Below are positions 27,334 through 34,507 of a stretch of DNA of 64,000 nt, piece after piece. Source of the stretch: Jejuia pallidilutea (GTDB taxonomy: Bacteria; Bacteroidota; Bacteroidia; Flavobacteriales; Flavobacteriaceae); NCBI RefSeq assembly GCF_002973595.1, contig NZ_PVEO01000005.1, positions 124,001-188,000 on the forward strand, in the 5' to 3' direction. The stretch's first letter is position 1. Each line of letters opens with the position of its first letter. A program made the translations under genes and the position numbers. Below the pieces are notes generated by a model. The model did not search any database, was not told where the DNA came from, and saw only the letters and a list, made by a program, of their open reading frames with translations.

Positions 27334-28281
27334 CTATTCGTCCCAGTTATCGGTTCTGTAATTTTCATCTTCTCCTTCTAAAATTTGAACATAGCTTCTG
27401 TAGCGGGAATAAGCAATCTCATCGTTCTCTAAGGCCTCTTTAACAGCACATTTGGGCTCTTGCAAATGCAAACAATTATTAAACTTACAGTTTTGTTTTA
27501 GTGCAAAAATTTCTGGAAAATAATCGCCCACCTCTTCTTTATCCATATCTACAACACCAAAACCTTTTATACCTGGGGTATCAATTATTTTTCCTCCAAA
27601 ACTGGTATCGAACATTTCAGCAAAGGTAGTAGTGTGTTGTCCTTGGCTATGTTGTGTAGAAATTTCTTTAGTTTTTAAATTTAATGAAGGCTCTATGGCA
27701 TTAACCAATGTAGATTTCCCTACTCCAGAATGGCCAGCAAATACGCTTACCTTATCCCGCATTATACCTTTTACTTTATCTATATTTTTTCCTGTTTTAG
27801 CCGAAATACCAATACATTCATAGCCTATTTTTCTGTATATATGAGCTAGATATTTTACTTCAAGTAAAGTTTCTTCATCATAAACATCTATTTTATTAAA
27901 CAGTAAAATTGTTTTAATGGAATAGGCTTCGGCAGTTACCAAAAACCTGTCTATAAAACTAGTAAGTGTTGGCGGATTATCTATGGTTATCATTAAAAAC
28001 ACCTGATCGATATTAGCCGAAATAATGTGTGTTTGTTTAGATAGGTTTACCGACTTACGAACAATATAATTTGTTCTATCGTGAATGTTATGAATTATTC
28101 CCGATACAGTATCGTTATTGGTTTCTAACTCAAAATCTACAATATCGCCCACCGCAATTGGGTTTGTGCTTTTTATGCCCTTTATACGAAATTTACCTTT
28201 TATACGGCATTGATATACCTCTCCCAACTGTGTTTTAACAGTATACCAACTCCCTGTAGATTTATAAACGCGTCCTGTCAT
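27334..28281 (-). CDS. rsgA: Ribosome small subunit-dependent GTPase A, 315 aa
   Basis: A circularly permuted GTPase that checks maturation of the 30S subunit. It has an OB-fold N-terminus (MTGRVYKSTGSWYTVKT) and the G motifs in permuted order: NKID, then GHSGVGKSTL and DTPGIKGFG. It ends with a zinc finger (CKFNNCLHLQEPKC). An upstream start (28308) would add nine residues (MLFCDIIYC) not typical of the family, so 28281 is chosen. Length matches the family. Confidence 0.94.
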   Translation of the reverse strand: MTGRVYKSTGSWYTVKTQLGEVYQCRIKGKFRIKGIKSTNPIAVGDIVDFELETNNDTVSGIIHNIHDRTNYIVRKSVNLSKQTHIISANIDQVFLMITIDNPPTLTSFIDRFLVTAEAYSIKTILLFNKIDVYDEETLLEVKYLAHIYRKIGYECIGISAKTGKNIDKVKGIMRDKVSVFAGHSGVGKSTLVNAIEPSLNLKTKEISTQHSQGQHTTTFAEMFDTSFGGKIIDTPGIKGFGVVDMDKEEVGDYFPEIFALKQNCKFNNCLHLQEPKCAVKEALENDEIAYSRYRSYVQILEGEDENYRTDNWDE

Positions 28282-28515
28282 GCAATAGATTATATCACAA
28301 AATAACAATTTTTAAATTGAATTTTTATGAATTGGCCAACCTTTTTAGTACGGTTTTCGCTCTAAAAAAAATAGTAACACAAAAACTAAAATTTATGTAA
28401 CACATACACTTATAAATAGTCTTAATTGAAAATACTTTAATAAAACATATCATATTTATGTAAGTGTATTTTTATATTAGCCATTTTTTAACCATAAATT
28501 TTAAAATTCAACAAC

Positions 28516-28968
28516 ATGAAAAAATTAGTATTAGTCTTAGCAATTTGTGCCTTTAGTTTTATTGAAACACAAGCACAAGTAGAGTATAAAGTAATTACGA
28601 GTGTAGAATCTATAGTACCCAGTGGATTGGGACGTTCTAGATTAATATCTGCAACTACTGAAAGAGATTACGAAGATTTTACGTCAGAACAGACCGAAGA
28701 AGATAACACAAGGAATAAATCTAAAAGAAAAGATATTCGTGTAAAAGATTTTGAGGAAACCAAACTCTTAAATTTCTACAATATTGCCGGTATACGCTTT
28801 CAAAATATTGCCTCTAACGATGTACTTATTGGCTCAAAAATAAATACCATGATTGAAGAAGGTTGGGAACTGGCATTTGTAACCAGCGCTGTTGAAAGCG
28901 ATAGCGGAAAAGATGATGGGCAAGGTATTTTTATTACACGTTATATTTTTAAAAGAAACAAACAATAG
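28516..28968 (+). CDS. Exported hypothetical protein, 150 aa
   Basis: A signal peptide (MKKLVLVLAICAFSFIETQAQ) is followed by an acidic, Glu/Asp/Lys-rich central stretch (roughly residues 50-80). A C-terminal block INTMIEEGWELAFVTSAVES then FITRYIFKR resembles the DUF4177-type small fold often seen with the phrase GWELV. If that resemblance is right, it is a small single-domain periplasmic protein. It is followed by a terminator and stands alone. The specific function is unknown. Confidence 0.6.
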   Translation: MKKLVLVLAICAFSFIETQAQVEYKVITSVESIVPSGLGRSRLISATTERDYEDFTSEQTEEDNTRNKSKRKDIRVKDFEETKLLNFYNIAGIRFQNIASNDVLIGSKINTMIEEGWELAFVTSAVESDSGKDDGQGIFITRYIFKRNKQ

Positions 28969-28984
28969 TCTTTTAAAAGCCAAA

Positions 28985-29016
28985 AAAAATGCCTCGCTAA
29001 ATCGAGGCATTTTTTA
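28985..29016. terminator. Bidirectional intrinsic terminator
   Basis: A perfect 9-bp stem AATGCCTCG (28988-28996) with CGAGGCATT (29003-29011) has T runs on both strands. It can end both the 150-aa gene and the aromatic operon that converges on it. Confidence 0.85.
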
Positions 29017-29032
29017 TTATGGCAAACAAGAT

Positions 29033-30115
29033 CTATCCGTTAATAATTTTCTCTTGGTGATTTATAGATTCTTGGTGAATAGCCTTAAACATTTTTAAAA
29101 TAAACTCTTCGCTTAATCCATGCTCTTTTCCTTCTAGTACCATACGGCCTAAAATTTCATTCCAACGTTTACTTTGTAATACAGCAACGTTCTTTTGCTT
29201 TTTAAGTTCACCTATACCATCTGAAGCTTTCATACGTGTGCCTAACAACTCTATAATTTGATTGTCTACCACATCAATTTTAGCTCTTAATTTATCTAAA
29301 GCCATATTGTACTCAGACTCAGCATCGGTTTCTTTTCTAATTTTTAAGTCTTTCATAATTTGAACCAAAGTTGATGGTGTTACTTGTTGCGCAGCATCAC
29401 TCCATGCATTATCTGGATCGGTATGTGTTTCAATCATTAACCCATCAAAATTCAAATCTAAAGCGGTTTGAGACACATCAAAAATCATATCTCGTTTACC
29501 TGTAATATGCGAAGGATCGTTGATTATTGGTAAATCTGGAAATTTAGTTTGTAACTCAATTGCCAATTGCCACTTTGGTTTATTTCTATATTTGGTTTTT
29601 TCGTAGGTAGAAAATCCTCTGTGGATTACTCCTAATTTTTGAATGTTCGATGCGTATAAACGCTCTATAGCACCTAACCATAGCGGTAAATCTGGGTTTA
29701 CTGGGTTTTTTACTAACACTATTTTATCTGTACCTTCTAAGGCATCGGCAATTTCTTGAACTATAAACGGGCTTACTGTAGAGCGCGCCCCAATCCATAA
29801 TAAATCTATATCATGCGCTAAAGCTAATTTTACATGGTTTGCATTGGCTACTTCAGTTGCGGTTTTCATCCCCGTTTCTGCCTTAACCTTTTGTAACCAT
29901 TTTAGGCCTAAATGCCCTACGCCTTCAAAGTTCCCTGGGCGAGTTCTTGGTTTCCAAATTCCAGCTCTAAAATAGTTTACGTCGGTATCTTTTAGCTCGT
30001 GCGCTATTTTTAAAACTTGCTCTTCGGTTTCAGCACTACAAGGGCCTGCGATTACTAACGGATGATCTAACTGTAAATCATCTAACCAAGCTCTCATTTC
30101 TTTCTTGTTTTCCAT
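29033..30115 (-). CDS. Bifunctional DAHP synthase / chorismate mutase, 360 aa
   Basis: The N-terminal part is a KDO8P-synthase-like (type I beta) DAHP synthase with AGPCSAETEEQ, FRAGIWKPRTRPGNFEG, LWIGARSTVSPF and the metal-site segments RGFSTYEKTKYRN and NDPSHITGKR. The C-terminal ~95 residues (from LDKLRAKIDVVDNQIIELL to the end, including GELKKQKNVAVLQSKRW) are an AroQ-type chorismate mutase. The mutase probably lets prephenate or chorismate control the synthase, as known for such fusions. It is the last gene of the pheA operon. The gene is often called aroF or aroG/pheB in this group, so I assign no symbol. Confidence 0.92.
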   Translation of the reverse strand: MENKKEMRAWLDDLQLDHPLVIAGPCSAETEEQVLKIAHELKDTDVNYFRAGIWKPRTRPGNFEGVGHLGLKWLQKVKAETGMKTATEVANANHVKLALAHDIDLLWIGARSTVSPFIVQEIADALEGTDKIVLVKNPVNPDLPLWLGAIERLYASNIQKLGVIHRGFSTYEKTKYRNKPKWQLAIELQTKFPDLPIINDPSHITGKRDMIFDVSQTALDLNFDGLMIETHTDPDNAWSDAAQQVTPSTLVQIMKDLKIRKETDAESEYNMALDKLRAKIDVVDNQIIELLGTRMKASDGIGELKKQKNVAVLQSKRWNEILGRMVLEGKEHGLSEEFILKMFKAIHQESINHQEKIING

Positions 30116-30145
30116 AATTGTAATAAAATTTCAAAATTCAAATTC

Positions 30146-30180
30146 CAAATTCCAAGGGTTTAATTTTTAATTGGAATTTG
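30146..30180. repeat. CAAATTCCAA hairpin between tyrA and the DAHP synthase gene
   Basis: CAAATTCCAA (30146-30155) and TTGGAATTTG (30171-30180) form a perfect 10-bp inverted repeat with short direct repeats of AAATTCC beside it. It could be a processing hairpin or a filler repeat; there is no U-run, so it is not a terminator. Confidence 0.45.
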
Positions 30181-30206
30181 ATATTTATATTTCTTTGTGT
30201 TTAGTT

Positions 30207-31061
30207 TTAATGTATTCCGTTTAATATATCTTTAATATGATTGGTGTTTTTCATCTCATTAAATATGGCTTCGAAATTATCGTCTTTCATCAGCTCTTTA
30301 AAATGATTAAGGTTATTAATATATTCCTCTAGCGTTTCTATAACGTTGGTTTTGTTCTGCTCAAAAATTGGTGTCCACATTTCTGGTGAACTTTTGGCTA
30401 ATCGCACAGTTGAAGCAAAACCACTTCCAGCCATATCAAAAATATCGCGTTCGTTTCGTTCTTTGTCTATCACCGTTTTACCCAACATAAATGCACTTAT
30501 ATGAGACAAATGCGATACGTAGGCAATATGTCTATCATGTTCCACAGGATTCATGTAGCGCATACGCATACCAATATCTGAAAATAACTTTAATGCTTTT
30601 TCTTGTAGTTTGAAGGTGGTCTTTTCAACCTCGCAAACAATATTGGTTTTACCTATAAACAAACCTTCAACTGCTGCTGTTGGTCCAGAATGTTCGGTTC
30701 CTGCAATAGGATGCATTGCTAAAAAGTTTCTACGTTTAGGATGGTTTTCTACTGCCTTACAAATAGCTTCTTTTGTTGAGCCTGCATCTACCACCAACCC
30801 TTTATCTGATATTTTATCTAAAATAGTTGGCAATAGTTTTACTGTAGCATCAACAGGAATGGAAACAATTACTAAATCGGCATTAACTATATCGTCTAAA
30901 GTTGCTTTTCTATCTATTAGCCCAAGCTCTAATGCGGTATTAAGCGTGGTGTCTTTTCTACTTATACCATGAATAACAACTTCTGGGTTGTGCTTCTTGA
31001 TATCTTTTGCAAGACTACCTCCTATTAAACCTACTCCTATGGCATATATATGTTTCATCAA
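30207..31061 (-). CDS. tyrA: Prephenate dehydrogenase, 284 aa
   Basis: Converts prephenate to 4-hydroxyphenylpyruvate in tyrosine synthesis. The N-terminal Rossmann motif is AIGVGLIGGSLAKDI. The catalytic His is expected in LAMHPIAGTEHSG and later SHLSHISAFMLG. Only the dehydrogenase module is present, with no chorismate mutase (that is fused to the DAHP synthase downstream). The start MM gives two equal choices three bases apart. It lies between the aminotransferase and the DAHP synthase in the same operon. Confidence 0.92.
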   Translation of the reverse strand: MMKHIYAIGVGLIGGSLAKDIKKHNPEVVIHGISRKDTTLNTALELGLIDRKATLDDIVNADLVIVSIPVDATVKLLPTILDKISDKGLVVDAGSTKEAICKAVENHPKRRNFLAMHPIAGTEHSGPTAAVEGLFIGKTNIVCEVEKTTFKLQEKALKLFSDIGMRMRYMNPVEHDRHIAYVSHLSHISAFMLGKTVIDKERNERDIFDMAGSGFASTVRLAKSSPEMWTPIFEQNKTNVIETLEEYINNLNHFKELMKDDNFEAIFNEMKNTNHIKDILNGIH

Positions 31062-31065
31062 GGCC

Positions 31066-31096
31066 TTTCCCTAACCCTCTCTAAAGGAGAGGGAAC
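31066..31096. repeat. CCCTAACCC...GGAGAGGGAA palindromic repeat
   Basis: TTCCCTAACCCTCTC and GAGAGGGAAC form an inverted repeat five bases upstream of the tyrA start. It is one of a family of short palindromes with the pattern CCCTAACCCn ... GGGGAA found at many gene junctions in the window, including inside the cobA frame at 49335. Confidence 0.6.
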
Positions 31097-31173
31097 TGTT
31101 ACGGGTTTTTTTATTCTTTATATTTATACTTTTCAAATTTCATTTAAACTACAACAAACTGTAACTGCATACT

Positions 31174-32319
31174 CTACTTCACTCTTGCTATGGCTTCTTC
31201 TAAAATTTCGGTTGAAGCGCATAAAGAGAACCGTATGTAACCTTCGCCTTGACTCCCAAAAATGGTTCCTGGCGTTATAAATATGTGATTCTCTTTCAAT
31301 ACTACATCTATAAACTCTTCAGATTTTAAATATGCTGGTAATTTTGCCCACACAAACATTCCTGTTGCATTTTTATCGTAGGTACAGTTTAAAGCTTCGG
31401 CTAATTGCCACACCAAATCGCGTCTCCTTTTATAAACACTATTTAGGGTTACAAACCACATTTTAGAGCATTTTAAGGCTTCTACGGCGCCTTTTTGTAT
31501 GCCATAAAACATACCAGAGTCCATATTACTTTTTACCTTTAATATATTGCTAATGTGCCCGCTATTTCCTAAAACCATACCCACGCGCCATCCTGCCATA
31601 TTAAAGGTTTTGCTTAAGGAATTTAGTTCTAAACACACCTCTTTGGCACCATCAACACTCAAAATACTTTTGGGGTTATCGTTTAAAACAAAACTGTAAG
31701 GATTATCGTTAACAATTAAAATATTATGGCGTTTCCCAAAGGCCACCAACTCTTTAAAAATGGTTTCAGTTGGTGTTGCTCCCGTAGGCATGTGTGGATA
31801 ATTTACCCACATAAGTTTTACATTACTTAAGTCTTGCTTTTCTAGGACTTCAAGATTTGGCATCCAGTTGTTAGCAGCATCTAAATTATACAACACACCT
31901 TTTGCACCTACTAATTTTGTTACAGATTGGTATGTTGGATAACCAGGGTTTGGAATTAACACCTCATCACCTTCATTTAAATATGCCATAGAGATATGCA
32001 TAATGCCTTCCTTACTCCCCATTAGCGGCAATATCTCGTTAGCAGCATTAACACTAACAGAAAAATGATTTTTGTAAAAGGCAGACATTGCTTCGCGTAA
32101 TTCTGGCAGTCCTTGGTAGCTTTGATATTTATGTGCTACCGGATTGTTAAAACTTGCAGTTATGGCATCTACAACTTTTTGGGGCGGTTGTAAATCTGGA
32201 CTACCAATACCTAAATTTATAATAGGCTTGCCGCTAGCTATAAGTAGGCCAACTTCTCTTAATTTTTTTGAGAAATAGTACTCTTCTACCGTATGTAATC
32301 GTTTTGCTACCTCAATCAT
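31174..32319 (-). CDS. Class I/II PLP-dependent aminotransferase, 381 aa
   Basis: An aminotransferase of the fold-type I group, probably for aromatic amino acids given its place in the operon. It has the cofactor signature LSKTFNMAGWRVG with the PLP-Lys, NPGYPTY and YPHMPTGATPTE. The stretch MIEVAKRLHTVEEYYFSKKLREVGLL is a normal N-terminus. Its start overlaps the pheA stop by four bases, so translation is coupled. It presumably transaminates phenylpyruvate and 4-hydroxyphenylpyruvate; histidinol-phosphate or another substrate is not excluded. Confidence 0.88.
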   Translation of the reverse strand: MIEVAKRLHTVEEYYFSKKLREVGLLIASGKPIINLGIGSPDLQPPQKVVDAITASFNNPVAHKYQSYQGLPELREAMSAFYKNHFSVSVNAANEILPLMGSKEGIMHISMAYLNEGDEVLIPNPGYPTYQSVTKLVGAKGVLYNLDAANNWMPNLEVLEKQDLSNVKLMWVNYPHMPTGATPTETIFKELVAFGKRHNILIVNDNPYSFVLNDNPKSILSVDGAKEVCLELNSLSKTFNMAGWRVGMVLGNSGHISNILKVKSNMDSGMFYGIQKGAVEALKCSKMWFVTLNSVYKRRRDLVWQLAEALNCTYDKNATGMFVWAKLPAYLKSEEFIDVVLKENHIFITPGTIFGSQGEGYIRFSLCASTEILEEAIARVK

Positions 32320-33143
32320 ATCTTGGCATTTTTATATTCTCCTAACAATTTAAAATTTTGCCCCATAATCTCAATAATGGACTTTGCCTTTAAGAAATCT
32401 GCGTAAGCCTCGAAAGTTACATCTACAAAAAAGGCGTATTTCCAGGGTGTTTTAATAATTGGCAACGATTGAATTTTAGTTAAATTCAATTTACAATCGC
32501 TCATCACATTTAAAATAGTAGCTAAACTGCCTCTTTTATGGTCGGCTTCAAACTTAATTGATGCTTTATTAATTTCGTTTTCTGGCACTTCAGAGTTAGT
32601 TCGCTTTACCACAGCAAACCGGGTTTCGTTATGTTTTATGGTTTGAATACTATGTGCCAAAATATCCAAATTAAAAATATCGGCGGCCAAAACACTAGCA
32701 ATAGCACCAATATTTTTAAGTCCTTTAGCGTTTATACGTTCTGCAACTTCGGCAGTATCCTTATCTTCTACCAGTTTTATATTGGGGTAATCCTTAAAAA
32801 AGTCTTTACACTGCAACAATGCCATAGGGTGCGAGTATACCTCTTTAATATCTTCGATATTTTGATTTGGCAATGCCATTAAATTATGCTGAATATCTAA
32901 GTAATGCTCTCCAACAATGTGTAATTGGTAATCATCAATTAATGCGTAATTTGGTATTATAGACCCTGCAATAGAATTCTCTAAGGCCATAATAGCTGCA
33001 TCGCACTCTTGGTTAATAAGGGCTTCCACTACCCTATCAAAGGTCATGCACTCAATAATATCTACAGGTTCACTAAAAAACTCCTGCGATACTATGTGGT
33101 GAAAACTACCTCTTATTCCTTGTATGGCTACTGTATTTATCAT
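32316..33143 (-). CDS. pheA: Prephenate dehydratase, 275 aa
   Basis: Converts prephenate to phenylpyruvate for phenylalanine. The sequence starts MINTVAIQGIRGSFHHIVSQEF. It has the catalytic segment NETRFAVVKR (TRF) and a C-terminal ACT domain (GSLATILNVMSDCKLNLTKIQSLP) that binds phenylalanine in related enzymes. No chorismate mutase is fused at the N-terminus, unlike in enterobacteria. The ATG follows a terminator hairpin and U-run with no gap, and a Phe/Tyr-rich leader frame lies just upstream. The gene is thus probably controlled both by attenuation and by feedback. Confidence 0.95.
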   Translation of the reverse strand: MINTVAIQGIRGSFHHIVSQEFFSEPVDIIECMTFDRVVEALINQECDAAIMALENSIAGSIIPNYALIDDYQLHIVGEHYLDIQHNLMALPNQNIEDIKEVYSHPMALLQCKDFFKDYPNIKLVEDKDTAEVAERINAKGLKNIGAIASVLAADIFNLDILAHSIQTIKHNETRFAVVKRTNSEVPENEINKASIKFEADHKRGSLATILNVMSDCKLNLTKIQSLPIIKTPWKYAFFVDVTFEAYADFLKAKSIIEIMGQNFKLLGEYKNAKI

Positions 33144-33173
33144 AAAAAAAAGTCTCGATTTTCATCGAGACTT
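33144..33173 (-). terminator. Attenuator (intrinsic terminator) in the pheA leader
   Basis: On the minus strand AAGTCTCGAT, a GAAA loop (a GNRA tetraloop) and ATCGAGACTT form a perfect 10-bp stem (33150-33173). U residues run directly into the pheA ATG at 33143. This is a complete intrinsic terminator placed between the leader peptide and the first structural gene. Confidence 0.85.
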
Positions 33174-33217
33174 GTATTAAGATATATTGTTATAAACTAT
33201 ACACACAACGTCTCGAT
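33164..33217 (-). promoter_or_regulatory. Candidate antiterminator pairing in the pheA leader
   Basis: ATCGAGAC at 33217-33210 (codons 20-23 of the leader frame) is complementary over 8 bp to GTCTCGAT at 33171-33164, which is the 5' arm of the terminator. The two pairings exclude each other, as in the classical attenuator. A ribosome stalled on the aromatic codons (33250-33227) leaves the first arm free and favours readthrough. Confidence 0.7.
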
Positions 33218-33277
33218 TTCTTTGCAAAAAAAGAAATAAAAAAAGTTGAAATATGTATAATACGTTGTTGTTCTCAT
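33197..33277 (-). CDS. pheA leader peptide, 26 aa, Phe/Tyr-rich
   Basis: A 27-codon frame upstream of pheA (ATG at 33277, TAG at 33197) encodes a peptide with six Phe and four Tyr among its first 17 residues; residues 9-17 read YFNFFYFFF. It ends in codons that carry the 5' arm of the antiterminator. A promoter-like pair lies just upstream. The composition matches the role of the E. coli PheL leader, which senses charged tRNA-Phe. Here Tyr codons may add tyrosine sensing, fitting an operon that makes both amino acids. No Shine-Dalgarno is evident, as is usual in this phylum. Confidence 0.8.
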   Translation of the reverse strand: MRTTTYYTYFNFFYFFFCKEIETLCV

Positions 33278-33288
33278 AATTACGTTGG

Positions 33289-33318
33289 CTAAAGTAAATA
33301 ATATTTTAAGAAATCAAA
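33289..33318 (-). promoter_or_regulatory. Promoter of the pheA leader transcript
   Basis: On the minus strand TTTG (33318-33315) is followed after 18 bases by TACTTTAG (33296-33289), one mismatch from TAnnTTTG. It lies 11 bases before the leader ATG, so the 5' untranslated region would be very short. Confidence 0.5.
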
Positions 33319-33424
33319 ATACTATAAAACCTTTTTTCTGGTTTTATTAAAAGTTTTAAAGAATTTACAACAAAATTTAGATTACATTACATAATCACTA
33401 TTTTTGACAAAACAATTTAGAAAT

Positions 33425-34315
33425 ATGTCTATTGAAGTTAATAACGTTTCAAAATTATACGGTAGCCAAAAAGCCTTAAATAATATATCATTTAACATAT
33501 CGCAACCAGAAATTGTTGGTTTTCTTGGGCCTAATGGCGCAGGTAAGTCTACTATGATGAAAATTTTAACCACCTACATCAAACCCTCTTCTGGAGCTAT
33601 TAAAGTGAATACTCACGGCATACAACAGCTTCAAAACATTCAAAAAAGTGTTGGTTACCTGCCAGAACACAATCCTTTATATCTTGATATGTATATAAAA
33701 GAGTACTTAGGGTTCAACGCGCAAATATATAAGGTTAACAAAAGCAGAATTAATACCGTAATTGAAATGACAGGGCTAACTCCAGAAGTTCATAAAAAAA
33801 TTGGTGAGCTCTCTAAGGGCTACCGCCAACGCGTTGGTTTGGCTACAGCACTATTACACGATCCAGAAGTTTTAATTCTAGATGAACCTACAACAGGCTT
33901 AGATCCAAATCAGTTAGTAGACATTCGTAACCTTATAAAATCTATAGGCAAAACAAAAACGGTATTTCTCTCCACACACATTATGCAAGAAGTTGAAGCC
34001 ATGTGCGACAGGGTTATTATTATTAATAAAGGAGAAATTGTAGCCGATAAAAAACTTAAAGACCTAAGAAACGAAAAAGAACAAATAGTTATTGTAGAAT
34101 TTGATTATAGGGTTGAAGATGCATTTTTACTTAAACTCCCTAAAGTTGAAAACGTGGTGAACACTTATGGGTTTATATACGAAATTACCTTTAAAACAAC
34201 AGAAGACATGCGCTCTCATGTTTTTGATTTTGCACACGACAATAAATTAAAAATTTTACAACTAAACCAAAAAAATGCAAGTTTAGAATCGCTTTTTAGA
34301 GATTTAACGCAGTAA
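33425..34315 (+). CDS. gldA: Gliding-motility ABC transporter ATP-binding protein GldA, 296 aa
   Basis: An ABC ATPase with Walker A GPNGAGKST (35-43), the signature LSKGYRQR, Walker B VLILDEPTTGLDP and the switch His in STHIMQE. Start MSIEVNNVSKLYGSQKAL and the C-terminal LQLNQKNASLESLFRDLTQ match GldA, one of the genes needed for gliding in flavobacteria, working with the membrane proteins GldF and GldG (not seen in this window). An earlier ATG at 33404 would add seven residues with no homology. It diverges from the pheA leader. Confidence 0.88.
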   Translation: MSIEVNNVSKLYGSQKALNNISFNISQPEIVGFLGPNGAGKSTMMKILTTYIKPSSGAIKVNTHGIQQLQNIQKSVGYLPEHNPLYLDMYIKEYLGFNAQIYKVNKSRINTVIEMTGLTPEVHKKIGELSKGYRQRVGLATALLHDPEVLILDEPTTGLDPNQLVDIRNLIKSIGKTKTVFLSTHIMQEVEAMCDRVIIINKGEIVADKKLKDLRNEKEQIVIVEFDYRVEDAFLLKLPKVENVVNTYGFIYEITFKTTEDMRSHVFDFAHDNKLKILQLNQKNASLESLFRDLTQ

Positions 34316-34403
34316 TTAAAGCAGCTACATTTTAGGAAAGCTAATTAAAAAAATTAAATTTGCAAAACTGGTTAACCAATTTGCTTTTATGACAAATATC
34401 ATC

Positions 34404-34432
34404 TTTGGGCTAAAGCTAAGGTGCTATTTTTG
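34404..34432 (+). promoter_or_regulatory. Promoter of pta-ackA
   Basis: TTTG (34404-34407), 17 bases, then TATTTTTG (34425-34432), a perfect TAnnTTTG box, 76 bases before the pta start. Confidence 0.65.
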
Positions 34433-34507
34433 TACGCGAATTTAAAAACTTAATATAAACAGCTATAAAGTTGGGTAACACTAAAACGTTGTAGCAATAC
34501 TAAAATT

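Noticed and set aside
33009-33239. Plus-strand frame of 76 codons across the pheA start and leader
   Set aside because: It overlaps pheA and its attenuator on the opposite strand, with no homology; the minus-strand leader frame explains the region better.
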